Shown in pieces: positions 14,346-19,719 of a stretch of DNA of 19,719 bases. The notes below the pieces were generated by a model. It was not told where the DNA came from. It did no database searches and saw only the letters and a list, made by a program, of their open reading frames with translations. The stretch lies in assembly GCA_964596105.1 (NCBI GenBank), contig CAZQRT010000019.1:1-19719 (forward strand). Reading direction: 5' to 3'. Source of the stretch: CAJUOR01 sp964596105. Lineage in GTDB: Bacteria; Bacillota_I; Bacilli_A; Erysipelotrichales; Coprobacillaceae. Made by a program: the position numbers and the translations under genes. Position 1 is the first letter of the stretch, and each line of letters begins with the position of its first letter.

Positions 14346-15692
14346 ATGAATCAGAATGATTTTTCGAAAGGCAGCATGTTCCGGCATATCATCACCCTGG
14401 CGGGACCCATGTTTTTAGCGCAGCTGGTTCATTTGCTTTACAACGTGGTCGACCGCATCTTCATCGGCCGCATGCCCGCGGCGACATACGCGATGAGCGG
14501 TCTGGGGCTGTGTCTTCCGGTCATCACCATGATCATCGCTTTCGCGAATCTGGTGGGGATGGGCGGCGCCCCGCTGACAAGCATCGAGCGCGGCAAAGGA
14601 AACAATCAGCGCGCCGAGCTGATATTAGGCAACTCTTTCATCATGCTTTTGCTTTTGTCCGCTTTGATCATGGTTTTCGGCTATGCTTTGAAGACCCCGA
14701 TCCTGAAAGCTTTCGGCGCCAGCGCCCAGACCCTCCCATACGCCGACGGGTATATGAGCGTTTATCTTTTAGGCACACCGTTCGCTTTGATCAGTCTCGG
14801 GCTGAACAGCTTCATCAACGCCCAGGGCTTTGGCAAAACTGGCATGCTGACGACCGTGATCGGGGCTGTCATCAATATCATTTTAGATCCCGTTTTTATC
14901 TTTACTTTGCATATGGGCGTCGCCGGGGCGGCGCTGGCCACCATCCTGTCCCAGTTTGTCTCGGCGGCCTGGACTTTCGGTTTTCTGATCTCGAAAAGGA
15001 CGATTCTTAAGATCAGAAAATCTAACTGCCGTCTGCGGTTTGCCGTCGTGAAGAGTATTTTGTCTTTAGGACTCGCGGAATTTATGATGCAGGTGACCAA
15101 TTCGATCGTCGCCGTGGTCTGCAACCGCACCCTCGCGCAATATGGCGGGGATGTGTATATCGCCATCATGACCGTGCTGAACTCAATTCGGGAAATGGGA
15201 TTTCTGCCCAGCTCCAGCTTTTCGGGCGCCGCCAAGCCGATCCTGGGCTACAATTACGGCGCGAACCGTCCTGACCGCGTCTGGCAGGGCATCAAGCTGA
15301 CGACGGTTTTCAGCTTTTCATTGCTTTTGATCTTCTGGGTCATCATCAACCTCTTTCCGTCCCAGATCTTTCGCGTCTTTACCAGTGACGAGGAGGTCAT
15401 CAGGCTGGGCACGCACGCGGCGCGGCTGTATTTCTTCGGATTTTTCATGATGAGTCTGCAAAGCTCCGGGCAGGCCGCCGCGGTGGGATTAAACCGCAGC
15501 GGGCAGGCGATTTTCTTCTCCATCTTCCGTAAAGTGGTGATCGTGGCGCCTTTAACTGTCATTTTGCCGCGCTTCATGGGCATTGACGGCGTCTTTGTCG
15601 CCGAAGCCGTCAGCAATTTCATCGGCGGGCTGGCCTGCTATATCACGATGCTTCTGACGATTGGCAGGGATTTAAAGAAGCAGATGTCATGA
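14346..15692 (+). CDS. MATE-family multidrug/cation efflux transporter (MepA-like)
   Basis: An integral membrane transporter of 448 residues that would use an ion gradient to export toxic cations, drugs or metabolites. The sequence is hydrophobic with about twelve predicted helices in two repeats. Typical MATE landmarks are ITLAGPMFLAQLVHLLYNVVDRIFIG at the start, then GMGGAPLTSIERGKGN and LGNSF as in MepA-like members, and INAQGFGKTGM with ILDPVFIF. In the second half PILGYNYGAN matches the family. The actual substrate cannot be predicted. It starts 11 bases after murC and shares ATGA with the next gene, so it belongs to the same operon. Confidence 0.92.
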   Translation: MNQNDFSKGSMFRHIITLAGPMFLAQLVHLLYNVVDRIFIGRMPAATYAMSGLGLCLPVITMIIAFANLVGMGGAPLTSIERGKGNNQRAELILGNSFIMLLLLSALIMVFGYALKTPILKAFGASAQTLPYADGYMSVYLLGTPFALISLGLNSFINAQGFGKTGMLTTVIGAVINIILDPVFIFTLHMGVAGAALATILSQFVSAAWTFGFLISKRTILKIRKSNCRLRFAVVKSILSLGLAEFMMQVTNSIVAVVCNRTLAQYGGDVYIAIMTVLNSIREMGFLPSSSFSGAAKPILGYNYGANRPDRVWQGIKLTTVFSFSLLLIFWVIINLFPSQIFRVFTSDEEVIRLGTHAARLYFFGFFMMSLQSSGQAAAVGLNRSGQAIFFSIFRKVVIVAPLTVILPRFMGIDGVFVAEAVSNFIGGLACYITMLLTIGRDLKKQMS

Positions 15693-15934
15693 CCTATTAT
15701 GTCTATATGCTGCGCTGTCAAAACGGCCACTACTACACCGGCAGCACGAATGATTTAGAAAAGCGGCTGCGGGCTCACAATGAGGGAAAAGGCGCCCGGT
15801 ATACCCGGTCTTTCCGGCCGTGTGTGCTGGTGTACTTTGAAACCTTCGATCAGAAAACCGATGCTTTAAAACGGGAAGCGGCCTTAAAAAAGCTGACGCA
15901 CCGCGAGAAGGAAGAGCTGATTCATGAAACGTAA
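15689..15934 (+). CDS. GIY-YIG domain protein (UPF0213/YhbQ-like)
   Basis: An 81-residue single-domain protein of the GIY-YIG nuclease superfamily, UPF0213 type. The hallmark reads YYVYMLRCQNGHYYTGST: VYM replaces GIY and YTG replaces YIG, as is common in this group. It is followed by R26 in DLEKRLRAHN and the later KREAALKKL segment with the family glutamate. Proteins of this group are usually single-domain, so it is complete. Cellular function is poorly known, with possible roles in DNA repair or processing. It overlaps the MATE gene by 4 bases and the VanZ-like gene by 11. Confidence 0.92.
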   Translation: MTYYVYMLRCQNGHYYTGSTNDLEKRLRAHNEGKGARYTRSFRPCVLVYFETFDQKTDALKREAALKKLTHREKEELIHET

Positions 15935-16349
15935 ACAAATTCTCGGGATTCTCATTCTGGTCTGGATGGCGGTGATTTTCTTCTTTTCCAGCCAGGTGGC
16001 CGATGATTCCGCCACTTTGTCGGGAAGTATCACTTACCGCCTTTTATCGATCTTTTATCCGGCTTTTTTAAAATTCGACCCGGTCCGCCAGATTGAGCTG
16101 CTGCACCAGGTGAACTTTTTCGTCCGCAAGGCGGCCCATATGACGGAATTCGGCATTCTGTTTCTTTTGTGCCGCGCTTATCAGGGCGAGAAGTATGTTT
16201 TCTGGCAGGTTCTTTTGTTCTGCTTTTTGTACGCCGTCACTGACGAAATTCACCAGGCCTTTGTGCCGGGCCGCGGGCCGGCCTTTACCGATGTTTTGAT
16301 CGACACCTCCGGCGCCGCCCTTTTCAGCCTTCTTCCCCGGCGGACATAA
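15924..16349 (+). CDS. VanZ-like family membrane protein
   Basis: A 141-residue membrane protein of the VanZ-like family. The family signatures are present: FFSSQ after the first helix, RKAAHMTEFGILFLL, then DEIHQAFVPGRGPAFTDVLIDTSGAALF. About four membrane helices are expected. VanZ proteins are linked to low-level teicoplanin resistance in some enterococci, but most family members have no known role and resistance should not be assumed. It is the last gene of the hisS operon and overlaps the GIY-YIG gene by 11 bases. No clear terminator hairpin follows in the next 61 bases. Confidence 0.9.
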   Translation: MKRKQILGILILVWMAVIFFFSSQVADDSATLSGSITYRLLSIFYPAFLKFDPVRQIELLHQVNFFVRKAAHMTEFGILFLLCRAYQGEKYVFWQVLLFCFLYAVTDEIHQAFVPGRGPAFTDVLIDTSGAALFSLLPRRT

Positions 16350-16365
16350 TCCCCTTTTTTTCAAG

Positions 16366-16396
16366 TCAAATCACCTTCCCGCCGCGATATTATTAT
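16366..16396 (+). promoter_or_regulatory. Weak candidate promoter for the 409-aa gene
   Basis: The 61-base gap after the VanZ-like gene contains TATTATTATAG (16388-16398), offering a TATTAT -10, with a poor -35 such as TCAAAT (16366-16371). The -10 lies close to the ribosome binding site GAGGTGG (16398-16404), so any transcript leader would be very short. Confidence 0.3.
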
Positions 16397-16410
16397 AGAG
16401 GTGGCAGGCG

Positions 16411-17640
16411 ATGAAAAACAGCATGGTGAAATGTTTGATGCACTGGTTTAGCTTAAAGGGCGTCATGATGGACCCGCAGTATCTGGAAAACATGATCGCC
16501 GATTCCCGGCGCGAGAGTCTTTTAAGGGCTTTAAGGGAGATGGAGATCGTCTATGAGGAAGTGGATCTGGAAAAATGCCGCTGGCGTCATCTTCTGCTTG
16601 CCGCGGGGGACCGGTGGCTTTTGGTGGTGGGCGGTTTTTTTCATTACTGCCTGTATTATGACGAGGGGCTGGCTATCACCCGAAAGAGTAAACTTCTTGA
16701 TCAGGCAAGCGGGCCAGGCATCGCGCTTTCTTATCTCGGTCATTTTCCCGCTTTTAAAAAACCGCGCTTAAAAAGGGCGCTGCGGCGGGCTTACAGCTGC
16801 GCTTTTATGATCTCGCTAATGTCAGGGCATCTTTTCATCGCCGTCATCATTTATCAGGGCCTGGGGATGTTGATCCGGCGCCATTTTTTAAAAAAAGGCT
16901 GTTACCGGGATGCCATTAAAATCAAGCATCAAAGCTTTATGGGGCTGGGCATGCTGGGGCTGACTGTCCTTTTGGATGTCCGCCAGGTGCTTTTGATGCT
17001 TTTGTCGTTGCAGCAGTTTGTATATTGTGAAAAGCAGTATCACGCTTTAAAGATCACCGGTTCCATGCCGCTGGAAAAGGAAAATCAGGAGGACATCACC
17101 AGTATCGGTTTCGCGCACTGCCGTTTTTCTGAAAGCACCATGATCACCGGCACCAGCATGCAGCTTAAGCGGTTTTACGAGCAGTTTCACCAGCATGACT
17201 GGCTGATCAACGGCATTCAAAAAACCGTCGTCATGGCCAATACCCGGGATTTGTATTACGCTGAAAGCATGATCTGTGACAGTGAGGACGCGGTGCTCGA
17301 TCACTTTCAGGACAGTCTCGATTTTCTTCTCGAAATCCTTGAGGCGCTCGATGAGTTTGGCCGCTGTCTCTATTTAAAAAACCGCTTCTGCCAGCTTGAT
17401 CAGGAGACGAATGAGCTTTTCACTTATCTTGACTGGTTTATTCATCAGAAGGGGTTTGTGATCTGTCCCGACGCTTTCGGGCACTGTTCAAAAGACCTGA
17501 TCAGAAAATGTCTTTTGATCCTGCCGGACGCGCGCATGAAGATGATTTTTTCATTACCGGGGATGAATCATGAAACATTTTATGATATAATACCGGTGTT
17601 TCAAACCGGAGGTCATCATGAGTATCGAATGGATCAATGA
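16411..17640 (+). CDS. Unrecognised membrane protein (409 aa)
   Basis: I do not recognise the family. ATG 16411 has GAGG 9 bases upstream. The N-terminal ~125 residues look soluble, with charged helical segments and a short hydrophobic patch near 68-83. A basic stretch (FKKPRLKRALRR) leads into hydrophobic segments at about 128-154 and 176-203, separated by RRHFLKKG and other basic residues. The C-terminal ~200 residues look soluble and helical, rich in acidic, aromatic and cysteine residues, with no obvious catalytic motif. The last 23 bases overlap ybeY and the 3' end also holds a promoter for it. No signal peptide, nuclease or ATPase motif is visible. It lies where phoH or other phosphate/stress genes often precede ybeY in related bacteria, but it resembles neither. 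Confidence 0.8.
   Translation: MKNSMVKCLMHWFSLKGVMMDPQYLENMIADSRRESLLRALREMEIVYEEVDLEKCRWRHLLLAAGDRWLLVVGGFFHYCLYYDEGLAITRKSKLLDQASGPGIALSYLGHFPAFKKPRLKRALRRAYSCAFMISLMSGHLFIAVIIYQGLGMLIRRHFLKKGCYRDAIKIKHQSFMGLGMLGLTVLLDVRQVLLMLLSLQQFVYCEKQYHALKITGSMPLEKENQEDITSIGFAHCRFSESTMITGTSMQLKRFYEQFHQHDWLINGIQKTVVMANTRDLYYAESMICDSEDAVLDHFQDSLDFLLEILEALDEFGRCLYLKNRFCQLDQETNELFTYLDWFIHQKGFVICPDAFGHCSKDLIRKCLLILPDARMKMIFSLPGMNHETFYDIIPVFQTGGHHEYRMDQ
17583..17591 (+). promoter_or_regulatory. Extended -10 promoter for ybeY-dgkA-era-recO
   Basis: TGATATAAT matches the extended -10 consensus TGnTATAAT perfectly and lies inside the end of the upstream gene. No good -35 is seen at 16-18 bases upstream (for example ATGAAT), which an extended -10 can tolerate. 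The start would fall near 17598, about 10 bases before GGAGGT (17608-17613), so the leader would be about 20 bases. Confidence 0.55.
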
Positions 17641-18064
17641 AACAGATGAAGCGCTGGAAAGTTATGAAAAAGATATCCAGGGCGTGCTGGAAACCGCTTT
17701 AAACAAGCTGAAGATTAATGAGGATGTCAGCCTCTCTGTGGTGATGGTGTCTGACGAGAAGATTCAGGACATGAACCGGCAGTGGCGGGGGCTGGACAAG
17801 AGCACGGATGTTTTAAGTTTCGCTTATGAGGAAGGCGAAAATTTTTCATTTGAGGAAAGGCAGCTGGGCGATATTATCATCTCGGTGGATCATGCCAGAG
17901 AGCAGGCCGAAGCTTACGGGCACTCTTTAAAACGGGAGCTTTGTTTTCTTTTCTGCCACGGCCTTTTGCACTTGCTGGGGTATGATCATATGACAAAGGA
18001 AGACGAGAAAGTCATGTTTTCCCTTCAGGAAGAGATTTTAAATGAAGAAAACATTACCCGTTAA
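17618..18064 (+). CDS. ybeY: Endoribonuclease YbeY (rRNA maturation factor)
   Basis: A metal-dependent cytoplasmic RNase needed for 16S rRNA 3'-end maturation and ribosome quality control. The 148-residue protein carries the signature HGLLHLLGYDH, with zinc ligands H114, H118 and H124, and the upstream conserved segment MNRQWRGLDKSTDVLSF, with R57. GGAGG lies 5 bases before ATG 17618, inside the preceding gene, which it overlaps by 23 bases. It overlaps dgkA by 23 bases and forms the usual Firmicute order with dgkA and era. Identification is firm. Confidence 0.96.
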   Translation: MSIEWINETDEALESYEKDIQGVLETALNKLKINEDVSLSVVMVSDEKIQDMNRQWRGLDKSTDVLSFAYEEGENFSFEERQLGDIIISVDHAREQAEAYGHSLKRELCFLFCHGLLHLLGYDHMTKEDEKVMFSLQEEILNEENITR

Positions 18065-18386
18065 ACCGAAAAACCGCTTTATCCTGGCTTTATCCGGGTT
18101 TAAACAGGCGCTTGCCACGGAAGGGCATCTGCGTTTTGACTGTCTCGTCGCGCTGGCTGTCCTGGCGGTATCGTGGCCGCTCGGGCGCGTGAAGTTTTGT
18201 ATCGTCCTCATTTTGTGCGGCCTTGTCATCAGTATGGAACTGGTCAATACCGCCATTGAGTATCTGGTTGATTTTATTTCCCCGGAGTATAACGAAAAGG
18301 CCGGGATGATCAAGGATATCTCCAGCGCCGCGGTTTTAACGGTATGCGTTTTGAGCGTGCTGGTCGCGGTTGTGCTGTTTTTTTAA
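18042..18386 (+). CDS. dgkA: Undecaprenol/diacylglycerol kinase
   Basis: A small membrane kinase of 114 residues. In Gram-positive bacteria this family mainly phosphorylates undecaprenol, returning lipid carrier to wall synthesis, though annotation as diacylglycerol kinase is common. The conserved catalytic region is visible: SMELVNTAIEYLVDF, followed by KAGMIKDISSAAVL. Three membrane helices are expected, at about residues 33-50, 52-72 and 94-113. ATG 18042 overlaps the end of ybeY by 23 bases, suggesting coupled translation. era follows after 15 bases. The split between lipid substrates is inferred from lineage. Confidence 0.94.
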   Translation: MKKTLPVKPKNRFILALSGFKQALATEGHLRFDCLVALAVLAVSWPLGRVKFCIVLILCGLVISMELVNTAIEYLVDFISPEYNEKAGMIKDISSAAVLTVCVLSVLVAVVLFF

Positions 18387-18401
18387 AAAGGGGAATGTGT
18401 T

Positions 18402-19298
18402 ATGACATTTAAAGCGGGTTTTGTGGCCATTGTCGGCCGTCCCAACGCGGGCAAGTCGACCTTGCTGAATCAAATCCTTCAAAAGAAAGTCGCGATCATC
18501 TCGGACAAGGCCCAGACGACACGCACGACGCTGCAGGGGATCTACAACCGGGAAGACTGCCAGCTGGTGTTCATCGACACCCCGGGCATCCATGAACCGA
18601 AAGATCTGCTGGGAAGCTTCATGAATACGACCGCCATCAACAGCGTCTACGGCACGGATGTCGTTTTGTTTGTCGCCGCCGCCAATGAGAGTTTCGGGGC
18701 GCAGGAAAAATACATTTTGTCAAGGCTTATGGAGCAGTCCGCGCCGGTCTGGCTGGTTTTAAACAAGATTGATTTACTGGATAAAAAGCAGCTGCTGGAA
18801 AAGCTGACCCGCTGGCAGGAGCGTTTTGATTTTGAGAACATCATCCCGGTCAGCGCCAAAAAAGGGGAAAATATCGCTACCCTGCTGGATCTTTTGATCG
18901 ATAAAGTGCCGGAAGGGCAGCCGTTTTTTGATCAGAACCAGATCACGGATCACGATGACGCTTATCATGTCGCGGAGTTTATCCGTGAGAAGGTGCTTTA
19001 TTTCACCCGCGAGGAGGTCCCTCACAGCATCGCCGTCACGATTGAGAAAATGACGGAAAACGAGGGGAAAATGGAGATCATGGCGACGATCATCGTGAAC
19101 CGCGCCAGCCAGAAGGGAATTTTGATCGGCCGGCAGGGCGCGATGATCAAAAAAATCCGCGAGGCGAGCCGCCGCGAGATTAAGCGCTATCTGCAAAAAC
19201 CGGTGTCGCTGGAACTTTATGTCCGGGTGGAAAAAGACTGGCGCAATAAAGCGCGTTATTTAAAAGACTTCGGCTATCGCGAGGAAGATTATTCATGA
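18402..19298 (+). CDS. era: GTPase Era
   Basis: An essential-type GTPase of 298 residues that binds 16S rRNA and assists 30S subunit assembly. The G domain shows G1 GRPNAGKST (12-20), a switch region with KAQTTR, G3 DTPGIHEP, G4 NKID and G5 VSAKKG. The C-terminal KH RNA-binding domain carries the GxxG loop as G243-R-Q-G246 in GILIGRQGAMIKKI. Length is typical (about 300). It sits in the ybeY-dgkA-era-recO order, ends in ATGA shared with recO, and so links ribosome maturation genes to a recombination gene in one transcript. Confidence 0.97.
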   Translation: MTFKAGFVAIVGRPNAGKSTLLNQILQKKVAIISDKAQTTRTTLQGIYNREDCQLVFIDTPGIHEPKDLLGSFMNTTAINSVYGTDVVLFVAAANESFGAQEKYILSRLMEQSAPVWLVLNKIDLLDKKQLLEKLTRWQERFDFENIIPVSAKKGENIATLLDLLIDKVPEGQPFFDQNQITDHDDAYHVAEFIREKVLYFTREEVPHSIAVTIEKMTENEGKMEIMATIIVNRASQKGILIGRQGAMIKKIREASRREIKRYLQKPVSLELYVRVEKDWRNKARYLKDFGYREEDYS

Positions 19299-19719
19299 CT
19301 CAGGGTCACCTTTTGAAAATCACCCCTTACCGCGACTTTGACGCCATCCTCACCGTTTATTTTCGCGAGTACGGCAAGCTTTCTTTAATGGCGCGCGGGG
19401 TTCGTAAAGCCCGGAGCAAAAACAGCATGCACCTTTTGCTGTATAGCTACGGGGAGTATGATTTCATCTTGAAAAAAGGCCTCTCGATCTTGAAAAGGAT
19501 CAGGACAATCGATCCTTACGACCGCCTTTTTCAAAATCTCGCCGCTCAGGCTGTCGCCAGCGAGCTCGCGGAATATTACTTGAAAGCCGTGCCGGAAAAT
19601 CACCCGGATGAAAAACAGGCTGATTTTCTCGAAACGATGCTCAAGGCGCTCGATAACGGGTTGAATCCCGGGCTGGCCGACGCTTATTTTCTTTCTTTCA
19701 TTTTAGCCCAGGAGGGGAT
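19295..19719 (+). CDS. recO: DNA repair protein RecO (5' part, cut by window end)
   Basis: An open frame of 141 codons that runs off the window end without a stop. It begins at the ATG that overlaps the era stop by 4 bases. The N-terminus GHLLKITPYRDFDAILTVYF and the following YGKLSLMARGVRKARSKNS match the RecO OB-fold, whose family pattern is a Gly-Lys-Leu-Ser strand followed by arGaRK-x-x-S. A helical region follows (QNLAAQAVASELAEYYLKAV). RecO helps load RecA on SSB-coated single-stranded DNA in the RecFOR pathway. Its place directly after era is the usual Firmicute arrangement. The C-terminal domain, including any zinc site, lies beyond the window. Confidence 0.92.
   Translation, partial: MTQGHLLKITPYRDFDAILTVYFREYGKLSLMARGVRKARSKNSMHLLLYSYGEYDFILKKGLSILKRIRTIDPYDRLFQNLAAQAVASELAEYYLKAVPENHPDEKQADFLETMLKALDNGLNPGLADAYFLSFILAQEG

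Noticed and set aside
15924..16349. VanZ-like gene as evidence of glycopeptide resistance
   Set aside because: No vanA/B/H/X/R/S genes are present, and VanZ-like proteins are widespread in susceptible Firmicutes.
1..19719. Defence island, prophage, insertion sequence or CRISPR array
   Set aside because: No integrase, transposase, phage structural gene, repeat-spacer array or known defence protein was seen. The only exact long repeat is the contig overlap at the N run.

Overview
The window looks like chromosome from a gut-type Firmicute of moderate GC content (genes are near 50% GC), most plausibly an Erysipelotrichia/Holdemania-like anaerobe. This placement is inferred from gene content, not proven. 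The supports are a T-box-controlled hisS-aspS operon, the ybeY-dgkA-era-recO block, an anaerobic (oxygen-sensitive) sulfatase-maturase-type radical SAM enzyme, a Firmicute-type UdpK/DgkA, a MepA-like MATE pump, and a large surface protein ending in a QTGD-plus-membrane-anchor tail.

Layout. (1) 1-5891 holds alanine racemase, a strikingly AT-rich 409-bp intergenic stretch, a 1159-residue secreted transglutaminase-like surface protein, and a ROK fructokinase. The last two each end in a terminator hairpin that overlaps the stop codon. (2) 5901-6089 holds a tRNA-Leu(CAA) with its own near-consensus promoter and terminator, facing a minus-strand terminator. (3) 6091-7498, on the minus strand, holds hflX followed by an overlooked 59-codon ORF. 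(4) 7514-7723 is a 100-N scaffold gap flanked by an exact 55-bp duplication, which looks like an unmerged contig overlap. Across it starts the divergent radical SAM gene (anSME type). (5) 8732-16349 is a T-box-regulated operon: hisS, aspS, an M24 Xaa-Pro peptidase, murC, a MATE transporter, a GIY-YIG protein and a VanZ-like membrane protein. Gaps are at most 13 bp and there are several overlaps. (6) 16411-19719 holds an unrecognised 409-residue membrane protein, then ybeY, dgkA, era and the start of recO (cut by the window end). This block is served by a perfect extended -10 promoter inside the unknown gene.

How the genes fit together. Much of the window is housekeeping: charging tRNA with His and Asp, ribosome maturation and rescue GTPases (YbeY, Era, HflX), and cell-wall precursor supply (Alr makes D-Ala, MurC adds the first residue to UDP-MurNAc, UdpK recycles undecaprenol). 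The T-box is placed so that uncharged His and/or Asp tRNA could raise expression not only of hisS-aspS but also of downstream murC and membrane genes. The accessory parts are the surface protein, the maturase without a visible sulfatase, the 59-residue ORF and the 409-residue membrane protein. I found no CRISPR array, prophage, insertion sequence or clear new defence system.
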